NCBI RefSeq assembly: GCF_029024925.1
Contig: NZ_CP118962.1
Coordinates: 2,140,001 to 2,204,000, forward strand
Length of the DNA: 64,000 nucleotides
DNA from: Enterococcus faecalis
GTDB taxonomy: Bacteria; Bacillota; Bacilli; Lactobacillales; Enterococcaceae
Direction: 5' to 3'
Below are positions 36,593-44,830 of this stretch, in pieces. Every line of letters starts with the position of its first letter. The first letter of the stretch is position 1. The translations under genes were made by a program, and so were the position numbers. The notes beneath the pieces are model-generated. The model worked only from the letters and a program-made list of their open reading frames with translations, was not told the DNA's origin and ran no database searches.

Positions 36593-36610
36593 CTAAAAAA
36601 TATTTTTTAG
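36593..36610. promoter_or_regulatory. 18-base perfect palindrome between divergent promoters
   Basis: CTAAAAAATATTTTTTAG is fully self-complementary. It lies 6 bases from the -35 of ssnA and 4 bases from a TTGACA on the other strand that leads toward the regulator gene. It differs by one base from 22348-22365 at the molybdenum hydroxylase promoter. Its protein is unknown; the DauR-like product of the adjacent gene is the first candidate. Confidence 0.65.
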
Positions 36611-36614
36611 AATT

Positions 36615-36644
36615 TTGACAGCCGTTATCTTGTATTATTATTTT
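36615..36644 (+). promoter_or_regulatory. Promoter candidate for the DauR-like regulator gene
   Basis: Consensus -35 TTGACA (36615-36620), 18-base spacer and a weak -10 TATTTT (36639-36644). The gene starts at 36791, leaving a leader of about 140 bases. Confidence 0.5.
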
Positions 36645-36790
36645 TATCATGCTATCATTATTTTTCAGAACAGGTAGTACGCGACATTAAAGGATTTAGC
36701 CCTGCCTATTCCATTTAAAAATATTATGTTAAATTTGACACAATCTTATAAAAACTGTTTGTGCCAGGCACATTAGAAAGGAGCTTATTT

Positions 36791-37429
36791 ATGTTATCCG
36801 ACGAAAAACTTACTTTTTTAACACAAATTGCTAAAGGTTTAGCTGGTCAATTTGGGGAAAACTGCGAAGTCGTTATCCACCAAATCAATGAAGACAATAT
36901 TAACAATTCTATTGTTTCCATTGAAAATGGTCATGTCTCTTCTCGTCATCTGGGCGATGGACCTTCTCAAGTAGTCTTAGAAGCCTTAAAAAAAGACCCT
37001 AGTGAGTTGAATGATCATATTAACTATCTGACCCGCACCCATGATGGTCGTATTTTAAAATCTAGTACAATGTATTTTAAAGATAAGAATGGTCAACTCG
37101 ATGGTATTTTTGCTATTAACTACGACATCACTACATTGATTGCTGCAGAGTCAAACTTAAAATCTTTGATTTCCACTGCAGAACCTGAAGAAGATAAAGA
37201 CCCTGATTACATTCCTCAGGATGTTAATGAGTTGTTAGACGATTTAATTCATGAATCAGTCAAATTAGTTGGCAAGCCGGTCCCATTAATGACGAAGGAC
37301 GATAAAATCAAGTGTATTCAATTTTTAAACAATAAAGGCGCCTTCTTAGTCACTAAATCTGGGGACAAAGTTTCTAACTTCTTCAATATTTCTAAATATA
37401 CGCTATACAGTTATATTGATGCGAAATAA
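36791..37429 (+). CDS. DauR/YheO-like PAS-HTH transcriptional regulator
   Basis: 212 residues. The N-terminal half is a YheO-type PAS domain (GENCEVVIHQ, SSTMYFKDKNGQLDGIFAIN). The C-terminal half is the matching HTH_22 domain (DDKIKCIQFLNNKGAFLV, then ISKYTLYSYI). The ATG at 36791 has AAAGGAG 7 bases upstream; an upstream in-frame TTG (36761) has no such site. Divergent from ssnA, it is the probable regulator of the purine operon, perhaps sensing a purine or degradation product through the PAS domain. Followed by a terminator. Confidence 0.88.
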   Translation: MLSDEKLTFLTQIAKGLAGQFGENCEVVIHQINEDNINNSIVSIENGHVSSRHLGDGPSQVVLEALKKDPSELNDHINYLTRTHDGRILKSSTMYFKDKNGQLDGIFAINYDITTLIAAESNLKSLISTAEPEEDKDPDYIPQDVNELLDDLIHESVKLVGKPVPLMTKDDKIKCIQFLNNKGAFLVTKSGDKVSNFFNISKYTLYSYIDAK

Positions 37430-37444
37430 AAATGGAAATCGATG

Positions 37445-37484
37445 GACGATTTGTTGTTAAGACAAGTCGTCTATTCTCTTTTTT
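37445..37484 (+). terminator. Terminator of the DauR-like regulator gene
   Basis: Stem GACGATTTGT (37445-37454) / ACAAGTCGTC (37462-37471), one G-T pair, followed by TATTCTCTTTTTT. Confidence 0.8.
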
Positions 37485-37569
37485 CCTTCACTATTCTACT
37501 TTTTCTAAAAGACTTTTTAAATAATAGTAAGAAAAAGTAAAAGGAATTAATTTTTTATTTTAGTTATGG

Positions 37570-37575
37570 TATGAT
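37570..37575 (+). promoter_or_regulatory. Extended -10 promoter of murT-gatD
   Basis: TGG-TATGAT about 60 bases before the murT ATG. No clear -35; a T-rich tract lies at the expected place. Confidence 0.5.
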
Positions 37576-37634
37576 AGATTGAGTTTAATTTAAAATAACG
37601 AAAAATTAAAGATATAGAAATTGGGGGACAACAA

Positions 37635-38987
37635 ATGGGGATTCGAAGTCATTTAGCAATTGCTGCAGGAAAAACTTCGCAATGGGTTTTACAAACATTT
37701 TTTAAAGGCGGCAGTAGCTACCCAGGGAAATTAGCCCTAAAAATCGATCCTAAAATTTTAGATACATTGGCAAAAGACTATGAAATTGTCGTAGTCACTG
37801 GAACGAACGGCAAAACATTGACAACTGCTTTAACTGTTAACATTTTACGCCAAGAATTTGATGAGGTATTAACAAATCCAACTGGTGCTAACATGGAGCA
37901 AGGAATTGTCTCTACTTTTTTAAATGCCAAGGCGAAAAAAGGACAAAAGAAATTTGCGGTTTTAGAAATTGATGAAGCAAGTTTAAGCCGTGTCACTAAA
38001 TATATTCAACCAAAATTATTTGTTTTTACGAATATTTTCCGCGACCAAATGGATCGCTATGGTGAAATTTATACGACGTATCGCTTAATTATGGAAGGCG
38101 CCGCCGCTGCTCCTGAAGCAACTATTTTGTGCAATGGTGATTCGCCAATTTTTAATTCAAAAGAAACTGTAAATCCTCGCAAATACTATGGATTTAATCA
38201 TTTACCACCAAAAGAGCAATTGGCTCATTACAATACAGATGGGGTTTTATGTCCAAAATGCAATCATATTCTTCATTATAAAATGATTACGTATGCTAAT
38301 TTAGGTGATTACTATTGCCCAAATTGTGGCTTCAAACGCCCTGAATTGGATGTGCAGTTAACGGAAATGGTCCGGATGGATAATACATCTGCTGATTTTG
38401 TGATTGATGGCGAAGAATACGGCATTGCTGTTGGTGGGATGTATAATGTTTATAATGCGCTAGCGGCCACAGCGGTAGCAGAATACTATCAGGTGGCACC
38501 AGATAAAATCCGAGCAGGTTTAGCTTATGATGAAAAAGTTTTTGGGCGTCAAGAAACCATTAAAGTTGGCGATAAAGAATGTACGTTAGTTTTAGTAAAA
38601 AATCCCGTTGGTTTAAATCAGGTCATTGATATGATGGGCTTAGCCCCTTACTCTTTCTCGCTGGTTTCATTATTAAATGCTAATTATGCAGATGGAATTG
38701 ATGTCAGTTGGATTTGGGATGGTAATCATGAAGCCTTTGCTGATATGGACATTCCAAAAGTAATTGCTGGCGGTGATCGCCATGAAGATATGGCCTTGCG
38801 TTTAAAAGTTGCGGGTATTCCTGAAGAAAAATTACTAGAAATTCCTGATTTGGAGCAAGTAATTTCAGAAATTAAAACGTTGCCGACAGATCATGTCTAT
38901 ATTTTGGCAACCTATACTGCTGTTTTGCAATTAAGAAAATCATTAACAGCCCAAGGGTATATTCAAGGGGGAATGAATGGTGTCTAA
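37635..38987 (+). CDS. murT: Lipid II isoglutaminyl synthase, MurT subunit
   Basis: Mur-ligase-like ATPase that, with GatD, amidates the alpha-carboxyl of D-Glu in lipid II. The P-loop TGTNGKT is at residues 55-61. A zinc ribbon inserted in the middle has CPKCNH and CPNCGF. The C-terminal DUF1727 domain includes [15 protein letters not shown]. 450 residues, GGGG-type ribosome site upstream. It overlaps gatD by 11 bases, as expected for two subunits of one complex. Confidence 0.96.
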   Translation: MGIRSHLAIAAGKTSQWVLQTFFKGGSSYPGKLALKIDPKILDTLAKDYEIVVVTGTNGKTLTTALTVNILRQEFDEVLTNPTGANMEQGIVSTFLNAKAKKGQKKFAVLEIDEASLSRVTKYIQPKLFVFTNIFRDQMDRYGEIYTTYRLIMEGAAAAPEATILCNGDSPIFNSKETVNPRKYYGFNHLPPKEQLAHYNTDGVLCPKCNHILHYKMITYANLGDYYCPNCGFKRPELDVQLTEMVRMDNTSADFVIDGEEYGIAVGGMYNVYNALAATAVAEYYQVAPDKIRAGLAYDEKVFGRQETIKVGDKECTLVLVKNPVGLNQVIDMMGLAPYSFSLVSLLNANYADGIDVSWIWDGNHEAFADMDIPKVIAGGDRHEDMALRLKVAGIPEEKLLEIPDLEQVISEIKTLPTDHVYILATYTAVLQLRKSLTAQGYIQGGMNGV

Positions 38988-39669
38988 AGAATTAGTCGTT
39001 TGTCATTTATATGGCAACTTATTAAATACTTACGGAGATAACGGAAATTTATTGATGCTTAAATATTTAACCGAAAAAATGGGCGTTACCTTCCGATCAG
39101 AAATTATCAGTATCTACGAACCGTTTGATCCCGAAAAATATGATTTAGTCTTTGTTGGTGGCGGTCAAGACTTCGAGCAATTGATCATCTCAGAAGACAT
39201 TCAGAATAAAAAAGAAGCTTTGACTTCTTATATTGAAAATGACGGCGTCTTGTTAGCTATCTGTGGTGGTTATCAACTTCTAGGACATTACTATGTCGGC
39301 GCACAAGGCGAAAAAATTAAAGGAATCGGTGCATTAGATCATTACACTTTGAGCCAAGACAACAATCGTTTCATTGGTGATATCGAAATTTATAATGAAG
39401 AATTTGATGAAACGTATTATGGTTTTGAAAATCATAATGGCATGACTTTTTTAGGCGAAGGTGAACGACCTTTAGGAACAGTCAAACAAGGCAAAGGCAA
39501 TAACGGTCAAGATAATGGCGAAGGCGTTGTCTATAAAAATGTGTTTGGCTCCTACTTCCACGGTCCAATCTTAGCACGCAACAAAAATCTAGGGATCCGG
39601 TTAATTCGGACCGCTTTAGAGAAAAAATATGGTGAACCGATCGCTATTCCTGAAACGCTTTATAAATAA
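38977..39669 (+). CDS. gatD: Lipid II isoglutaminyl synthase, GatD glutaminase subunit
   Basis: Class I glutamine amidotransferase-like protein that supplies ammonia to MurT. The nucleophile is Cys96 in [12 protein letters not shown], and the matching histidine is His195 in [12 protein letters not shown]. 230 residues. The ATG at 38977 lies inside the end of murT. Amidation of the stem peptide is needed for efficient cross-linking and affects beta-lactam and lysozyme susceptibility in cocci. Confidence 0.96.
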   Translation: MVSKELVVCHLYGNLLNTYGDNGNLLMLKYLTEKMGVTFRSEIISIYEPFDPEKYDLVFVGGGQDFEQLIISEDIQNKKEALTSYIENDGVLLAICGGYQLLGHYYVGAQGEKIKGIGALDHYTLSQDNNRFIGDIEIYNEEFDETYYGFENHNGMTFLGEGERPLGTVKQGKGNNGQDNGEGVVYKNVFGSYFHGPILARNKNLGIRLIRTALEKKYGEPIAIPETLYK

Positions 39670-39672
39670 AAG

Positions 39673-39710
39673 AAGAATCTAGTTCCTACATATAGGGCTA
39701 GATTCTTTTT
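39673..39710 (+). terminator. Terminator of murT-gatD
   Basis: Perfect 10-bp stem AAGAATCTAG (39673-39682) / CTAGATTCTT (39698-39707), then a T-run. Confidence 0.85.
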
Positions 39711-39744
39711 CATTTCTCCGACAACTATTTACATCTTTACAAAA

Positions 39745-39905
39745 TATAGTAAGATAAAGAGGTGCATTTAAAATCGAGAATTTCTCGGACTGGTTCGGAA
39801 ACTTCCCAGAATAAAAAACTAAGTATCTCTCAATACTAACTCAAGTCATAGCTTTTTTAACAAGAGTTATCATTTGCAGTTAACGAAAAAGGAGGATTGG
39901 AAAAA
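39745..39905 (+). promoter_or_regulatory. Promoter and structured leader of the nucleoside hydrolase operon
   Basis: A -10 TATAGT at 39745-39750 (no good -35) would give a leader of about 150 bases. Three small stems follow one another: CGAGA/TCTCG (39775-39787), CTGG/CCAG (39790-39809) and AGTAT/ATACT (39822-39837). A wider pairing AACTC with GAGTT spans about 39838-39867. I cannot match it to a known riboswitch class (purine, preQ1, lysine and TPP consensus cores are absent). Confidence 0.4.
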
Positions 39906-40880
39906 ATGCAAAAAGTAATTATTGATTGTGATCCTGGAATTGATGACACGCTTGCTCTCTTGTATGCACTTGCTTCACCAGAGCTAGATGTCCAAGCGAT
40001 TACAGTTGTTTGCGGAAACGTCCCTGTGGAGATTGGCGTGGAAAATGTTTTTAAATGTTTGGAAAAAGTTAATCGCTTAGATATTCCTGTCTACCAAGGG
40101 GCTGCTAGCCCTTTAAAACGGCCATTTGTTAGTGCACAAGATACACATGGCATGGATGGTTTAGGTGAAACATATTTCCCCAGAACTAGCAAAATCCAAG
40201 CACAAGCGCTTTCCGCTGCTGACTATTTAGCACAAACCTTTCAACAAGCTACCGATTGCTCAATCATTGCCCTTGGTCCTTTAACAAATATTGCTTTGGC
40301 TTTAAAAAAAGAACCTCTTCTGGGGCGAAATCTTCAACGTTTTGTCTCAATGGGTGGTACCTTTAAAAGCCACGGCAATTGCTCTCCTGTTGCAGAATTT
40401 AATTATTGGTGTGATCCTGATGCAGCAGCTTGGGTTTTTGAGGAATTAGGTGCAAAAATCGAGATGGTCGGCTTAGATGTCACACGAGAAATTGTTTTTA
40501 CACCAACAATTCTCAATTATTGTCAACGACTCAACCCCAAAATGGGGAATTACCTCGCTGAGATTACTCAATTTTATTTTGATTTTCATTGGAAATATGA
40601 ACGTATTTTAGGGTGTGTTATCAACGATCCCTTAGCGGTTGCTTATTTTATTGATCCTACGCTCTGCCAAGGCTTTTCCAGTTACGGACAAATTGTTCCT
40701 GACGGCATTGCTATGGGGCAATCAATGATCGATCAGTATCATTTCCAGCAGCAACCAGCTAATTGTCATGTCTTGACTACGGTTGATAGTCAACAGTTTT
40801 TCGTGAAGTTTCTATCCATTCTTTTAAATGTACAAATAGATGAGATCGAAAGAGATTTCAAAAATTTAAGGATGGGATAA
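39906..40880 (+). CDS. Inosine-uridine-preferring nucleoside hydrolase family
   Basis: Cleaves ribonucleosides to base and ribose. The family calcium site DxDxxxDD is present as IIDCDPGIDDTLAL, with Asp7, Asp9, Asp13 and Asp14. Further on are GPLTNIA and the late EFNYWCDPDAA. 324 residues from the ATG at 39906, which has GGAGG 10 bases upstream; an in-frame TTG at 39897 is too close to it. Followed after 2 bases by a membrane S component, suggesting uptake and cleavage of a nucleoside. Confidence 0.92.
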   Translation: MQKVIIDCDPGIDDTLALLYALASPELDVQAITVVCGNVPVEIGVENVFKCLEKVNRLDIPVYQGAASPLKRPFVSAQDTHGMDGLGETYFPRTSKIQAQALSAADYLAQTFQQATDCSIIALGPLTNIALALKKEPLLGRNLQRFVSMGGTFKSHGNCSPVAEFNYWCDPDAAAWVFEELGAKIEMVGLDVTREIVFTPTILNYCQRLNPKMGNYLAEITQFYFDFHWKYERILGCVINDPLAVAYFIDPTLCQGFSSYGQIVPDGIAMGQSMIDQYHFQQQPANCHVLTTVDSQQFFVKFLSILLNVQIDEIERDFKNLRMG

Positions 40881-40882
40881 CC

Positions 40883-41428
40883 ATGAAAAAAATAACACCA
40901 CGAATCATTACAATTATCGCTTTTAGTGTTGCTTTAAATTACCTTGGCAGTACCATTGCGTTACTCCTTCGTTTACCAATTTATCTTGATAGCGCGGGAA
41001 CTATTTTTACAGGTGCGTTATTAGGCCCACTCTTTGGTGCACTGACAGGTATTTTAACAAGTCTAGTAACTGGATTGACAACGGATATCTTTTCTCTGTA
41101 TTATTCACCTGTCCAACTCTGCACAGGAATTTTAGCAGGCTTGCTCCTTCATCAGCAGTTAAAAGTAACCAAATTACCATTTAAAACGTTGTGGTTAACG
41201 ATACCAGGAACAGTAATTTCTTCCTTGATTACAGTTTGTTTATTTGGTGGAATAACTTCTGCTGGCTCCAGTATAATTGTCCAATTTTTATATGGTTTAG
41301 GCTTAAATCAGTTAGCAAGCGTCCTGTTGGTTCAATTGATAACAGATTACGGGGATCGTCTGCTATCAGTCATCATCGTCACAGCTGTTATCGCTGCCTT
41401 ACCTAAACGTTCCTTTATAACAAAATAA
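40883..41428 (+). CDS. ECF transporter S-component-like membrane protein
   Basis: 181 residues with about six hydrophobic segments and a small soluble content. The first segment pattern FSVALNYLGSTIALLLRLP followed by YLDSAGTIFTGALLGPLFGALTG is typical of substrate-binding S components that share an ECF AT module encoded elsewhere. Start 2 bases after the nucleoside hydrolase stop. By context it may bind a nucleoside, base or ribose-containing vitamin; the substrate is not shown by the sequence. Confidence 0.78.
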   Translation: MKKITPRIITIIAFSVALNYLGSTIALLLRLPIYLDSAGTIFTGALLGPLFGALTGILTSLVTGLTTDIFSLYYSPVQLCTGILAGLLLHQQLKVTKLPFKTLWLTIPGTVISSLITVCLFGGITSAGSSIIVQFLYGLGLNQLASVLLVQLITDYGDRLLSVIIVTAVIAALPKRSFITK

Positions 41429-41442
41429 ACTGTTTTAATGCC

Positions 41443-41486
41443 AAAAAAAAGAGGAAATCATCTGTTGATGATCCCCTCTTTTTTTA
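41443..41486. terminator. Bidirectional terminator between the ECF gene and manA
   Basis: AAAAAGAGG with TCATC/GATGA inside and CCCTCTTTTTTT at the end form a long stem (41446-41485) with A- and T-runs on both sides. It separates convergent genes and overlaps the manA stop codon. Confidence 0.85.
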
Positions 41487-42455
41487 GCGACTACCAGGTT
41501 CTGAAGCTATAATCGTTAGATCACCTTCAAAACGCCAGCTCGGAATATCTGTTGGAAAGATAAAGCTATCGCCTTTTTTCAAATCAAAAGTAGCCACATC
41601 TGCTTTTGCAGCATCTTCTGTAATCAATCGACCAACACCTTCAATAACTGTTGCTAATGTATAAGGTGCTTGTTTTTTAACTTTTAGAATCCCACTGACA
41701 CGCCACTCATAGACATTAAAGAAATCTGTTTTTACATAAGTAACAATGCTTGATTGTCCTTGATTTTCTTGTTGAATAGAGAGGTCAGGATCCTTCGCCG
41801 GAACGGTTGTCACATCAATGGATTGTTGAATATGCAATTCCCGGGTCTTTCCTTGATCATCTGTTCGATCATAATCATAAACCCGATACGTAGTATCACT
41901 GCTTTGTTGCGTTTCTAAAATTAAAATACCCGAGCCGATGGCATGAATAGTGCCGCTTGGTACATAATAAAAATCGCCTTTTTTCACTGGTACTTTTCTT
42001 AAAAGATCGTCCCAACGACCTTCTTCAATCATTTCTGCAAGTTCTTCTTTTGTTTTCGCGTGATGTCCATAAATGATTTCAGCGCCAGGTTCTGCATCAA
42101 TAATGTACCAACATTCAGTTTTGCCTAGCTCGCCTTCATGTTTTTGGCCATATGCATCATCGGGATGAACTTGCACGGATAAATCATCTTCAGCATCTAA
42201 AATTTTCGTTAATAATGGAAAGACAGCACCACCTGCATGGCCGAATAGCTCTTGATGGTCTGCCCACAATTCATCTAATTTTTTTCCTTTAAATTCGCCA
42301 TTTAAAACAGTACTAACGCCATGTGGATGTGCACTGATGGCCCAATCTTCACCAATTTTATCGCTCGGTAAATCGAAACCAAATAGCGTGTGTAGACGAT
42401 TGCCGCCCCAAATTTTTTCTTGAAAAACAGGTTGTAAAAATAATGGTTCTTGCAT
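41484..42455 (-). CDS. manA: Mannose-6-phosphate isomerase, class I
   Basis: Zinc enzyme interconverting mannose-6-phosphate and fructose-6-phosphate. Metal-binding residues are in LSVQVHPDDAYG and GKTECWYI, and the active-site PSGTIHAIGSG is clear. 323 residues, the short Gram-positive form. GGGAGG precedes the ATG. No mannose PTS gene is adjacent. Confidence 0.95.
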   Translation of the reverse strand: MQEPLFLQPVFQEKIWGGNRLHTLFGFDLPSDKIGEDWAISAHPHGVSTVLNGEFKGKKLDELWADHQELFGHAGGAVFPLLTKILDAEDDLSVQVHPDDAYGQKHEGELGKTECWYIIDAEPGAEIIYGHHAKTKEELAEMIEEGRWDDLLRKVPVKKGDFYYVPSGTIHAIGSGILILETQQSSDTTYRVYDYDRTDDQGKTRELHIQQSIDVTTVPAKDPDLSIQQENQGQSSIVTYVKTDFFNVYEWRVSGILKVKKQAPYTLATVIEGVGRLITEDAAKADVATFDLKKGDSFIFPTDIPSWRFEGDLTIIASEPGSR

Positions 42456-42496
42456 TGACTGTGACCTCCCAAATTGAATTCGCTCTCATTATATCA

Positions 42497-43540
42497 CTAA
42501 AAACTAGTCATTTCATCTGAAACTGATGATTTCTCTTTTAAATAGGTTGCCAACAACTGATCTCTTTCTTCGATATAAGTGTTCCGGTGGTCCTCTGGAT
42601 GGACTCGATTAGATAAAAAGATAAACGCTGATTGTTGTTGCACATCAATTAGCAAAAAAGTGCCTGTATAGCCTGTATGGAATAATAATGGCCGTTGCGT
42701 AGCTACATCATATTTAAAATCCCAGCCTAGAGAACGTGGTTTATCTGCAGCTGGCACTTGGTTAAATAGTAACAAATCAATCGTCTCTTTTTTTAAGAAT
42801 TGGAGATTGTGATAACTGCCTCGATTTAAATACATTCGAACAAATTTTGTTAAATCATAGACATTGCTAAACAAGCCAGCATTCCCTGCATGTTCCCGTA
42901 AAACGAATGCCTTAGGATCATGGGTTGCACCTCGAATCAACCCTCTTTGTTCATGTAATTCTGTTGGCACACAGTCTAAAGGATTCTTTGGTAGAAACGT
43001 ACTTTCGTTCATCCCTAAAGGAAGCAATACTCGCTCAGATAAAATTTCTATCATTGATTTTTGGAACATTTCTTCTAACATAAAGCCTAATAAAATAGTC
43101 CCTGCATCTGTATAGACGACTTTTTTACCTATTGCTTTGCCTGCGTGAAATGAATGATTGTAGGCGTCTTTTAATTCTTGGGCATTCAGCTGATCACGAT
43201 TAGGAATATAGCCTTGTAAATTTGCCGTATGTGTCAACAAATGCCGGATTGTAATATTAGAATCTTGAAAAGAGGGATAATAAGTTTGTAATGATTGATC
43301 TAGAATAATTTTTCCTTCTTCCACTAATTGCAAAATAACGGTGGTGGTGCCGACTACTTTGGTTAAAGAAGCCACATCAAACAGCATGGCCGAGGTTAAT
43401 TGTTCTTTGGTGGGTTTTACTTGTGCGAGTCCCCAACAATTGCTCTCCTCTTTTTCACCTTCAATGAAACAAAAACTAGCGCCCGAAAAAACACCTTTTT
43501 TCATCATTTTTTGAATTTTCCACTTTGTTTTTTCGTACAT
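42497..43540 (-). CDS. Serine beta-lactamase-like hydrolase
   Basis: Class C-type penicillin-binding/serine hydrolase fold of 347 residues. The catalytic SxxK is SLTK at 58-61 in DVASLTKVVG. The second motif is VYTDAGT (YxD rather than the common YxN), and the third is HTGYTGT. No signal peptide is evident, so the enzyme is probably cytoplasmic and acts as an esterase or peptidase rather than a beta-lactamase. Located downstream of an unrelated VOC gene with a hairpin between. Confidence 0.85.
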   Translation of the reverse strand: MYEKTKWKIQKMMKKGVFSGASFCFIEGEKEESNCWGLAQVKPTKEQLTSAMLFDVASLTKVVGTTTVILQLVEEGKIILDQSLQTYYPSFQDSNITIRHLLTHTANLQGYIPNRDQLNAQELKDAYNHSFHAGKAIGKKVVYTDAGTILLGFMLEEMFQKSMIEILSERVLLPLGMNESTFLPKNPLDCVPTELHEQRGLIRGATHDPKAFVLREHAGNAGLFSNVYDLTKFVRMYLNRGSYHNLQFLKKETIDLLLFNQVPAADKPRSLGWDFKYDVATQRPLLFHTGYTGTFLLIDVQQQSAFIFLSNRVHPEDHRNTYIEERDQLLATYLKEKSSVSDEMTSF

Positions 43541-43572
43541 TTTTTCACCTTCTATTTTTAATATTAAAGGAA

Positions 43573-43636
43573 AAGTCTAGAATAAGTCCCGAACAAAAGT
43601 AGCGTTAAACTTTTATTCCGACTTTATTCCAGACTT
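43573..43636. repeat. Imperfect inverted repeat downstream of the VOC gene
   Basis: AAGTCTAGAATAAGTC-type left arm (43573 on) pairs with GACTTTATTCCAGACTT (43620-43636) across about 30 bases. On the minus strand the stem is followed by a weak T-rich stretch, so it may be the terminator of the gene at 43670-44515. Confidence 0.5.
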
Positions 43637-43669
43637 GCTAAAACAAGCTTATTTTGTCTGTCTAAGCGT

Positions 43670-44515
43670 TTATTTTAAGACAAACCACCATTCCAAGCCA
43701 ATTGGATCAAACACAGTGACAATCGCTTTTTTCTGGTCAATAAAGAACTCTTGATTTTTTGCCGTTAATTGTTGCTCCATTGCTAAAATATGGTCTTGAT
43801 CAGAGAGCTTAATGGTAAAGAAATCTAAACCTAAGTGTGGATCAGGTAATTGATCCACTTCACTTGTTTCAGGTTTTTGGAATCCAATAGTTGCTTTGCC
43901 ATCTTCTAAAACAAATTGATCTTTTTCATTGTGTTTTAAACCTAGAACTTCCTCATAGTATGCTTTTATTTCTTTTTGATTGTTTGTTTTTAATTGCACA
44001 TGCGCTAAATATGACCCAGCGGCTAACCCTTGATGTGGCTCTAAGTCCTCACTGATAAGATCTTTAAGCACAATCGGTTGCTTTTCAGAAGTCGAATTTG
44101 CTGTTGCTTCATCGTGAAAAATCTCAAATTGATTGCCTTCAAGATCAGTAATGAACATGCTTTGACGTGTGCCAATTTGGAAACTTTCATCAATTGGATA
44201 GTCTTGTTCAAGCACTCGTTGAGCAATTTGTAAAAATTCTTTTTCCGTAGGAACTTTAATTGAAAAATAAGCCATTTGCTTTTCTTCATTATGAAAATCT
44301 TCGGCTTTTCTAGTTTCTTCTAAAATTAATAATTGCGTTCCTGCTTCACGTGTACCCCAGATAGACAGGTTATTTTCTTCTGACTTTAAAACAAAACCCA
44401 TTACTTTTTTATAAAAGTCGACCATTTCGCCAACTTTTTTCGCACGAATGGCAATTGTTTTTAATGTCGCAGCTTTTTCTAATTGAAATTCAGTCATTTT
44501 TTCTGTTACCTCCAT
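43670..44515 (-). CDS. Two-domain VOC (glyoxalase/extradiol dioxygenase fold) protein
   Basis: Two vicinal-oxygen-chelate modules: the first around residues 20-125 (VDFYKKVMGFVLKSEENN, FEIFHDEA), the second from about 155 to the end (AHVQLKTNNQKEIKAYYEEV, GLEWWFVLK). The layout resembles CatE-like catechol dioxygenase relatives in Bacillus. The start is uncertain: the ATG at 44515 has GGGAG 8 bases upstream, while another ATG 18 bases later has GGAGG. Substrate unknown; quinone or thiol-adduct chemistry is typical of relatives. Confidence 0.75.
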   Translation of the reverse strand: MEVTEKMTEFQLEKAATLKTIAIRAKKVGEMVDFYKKVMGFVLKSEENNLSIWGTREAGTQLLILEETRKAEDFHNEEKQMAYFSIKVPTEKEFLQIAQRVLEQDYPIDESFQIGTRQSMFITDLEGNQFEIFHDEATANSTSEKQPIVLKDLISEDLEPHQGLAAGSYLAHVQLKTNNQKEIKAYYEEVLGLKHNEKDQFVLEDGKATIGFQKPETSEVDQLPDPHLGLDFFTIKLSDQDHILAMEQQLTAKNQEFFIDQKKAIVTVFDPIGLEWWFVLK

Positions 44516-44539
44516 TTTCTTCTCTCCCATTTTATACAT

Positions 44540-44830
44540 CTCTTGCTATTTCATCAAGTAATATCCTGTTTTTCTCAAAAGAAAATAGAAATTTTTCAAT
44601 TTCGCTAACTTTTTGTTAAAAAAATAAGACCGTGGTTCAAAAATCACTTTGGATTTTTGCTACACGCTCAAAAACTGATAAACGGCGGGAACAGAAGCAA
44701 CTCCTTCGGAAATAAGCCGAAATTCTCCAAAAATTAAAGAACAATTTTCGGAAATTCCTTCTTATTTCTCGGAGTTAAACGCTTCTGTCCCGACCTCCCA
44801 TCATGAATTACTATTTTTTTGCTTCGCCTT
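44540..44830. other. Intergenic region carrying a repeat element
   Basis: About 290 bases between the VOC gene and the exporter gene. It contains the long repeat at 44636-44791 (separate entry). The bases on either side show only AT-rich promoter-like sequence. Confidence 0.6.
44636..44791 (-). repeat. Intergenic repeat copy 1 with two hairpins
   Basis: Part A is a stem CAAAAATC/GATTTTTG around ACTTTG (44638-44659). Part B begins ACGGCGGGAACAGAAGCAAC (44682-44701) and folds back on GCTTCTGTCCC (44781-44791), with inner GAAATAAG/CTTATTTC pairing. Parts A and the first 20 bases of B recur at 49907-49970. On the minus strand, after the exporter gene, the element ends in a T-run (CTTATTTTTTT), so it can act as terminator. 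Confidence 0.7.

Larger units (their letters stand above)
36390..36790. other. Divergent control region of the purine operon and its regulator
   Basis: A 401-base non-coding region carrying, from ssnA outward, two cre-like sites, the ssnA promoter, an 18-base palindrome, a plus-strand promoter and then the leader of the regulator gene. The elements are given as separate entries. Bases 36650-36785 contain no further site I can name; a TTTTTCAGAA segment near 36663 faintly resembles half a CodY box. Confidence 0.7.

Noticed and set aside
39757-39905. Purine, lysine or preQ1 riboswitch before the nucleoside hydrolase
   Set aside because: A lysine-like AGAGGTGC occurs near the start but the rest of the class consensus is absent, and no purine or preQ1 core is visible.
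42497-43540. Antibiotic-resistance beta-lactamase
   Set aside because: The fold is serine hydrolase class C-like, but there is no signal peptide and the second motif is YxD; a cytoplasmic esterase or peptidase is more likely.
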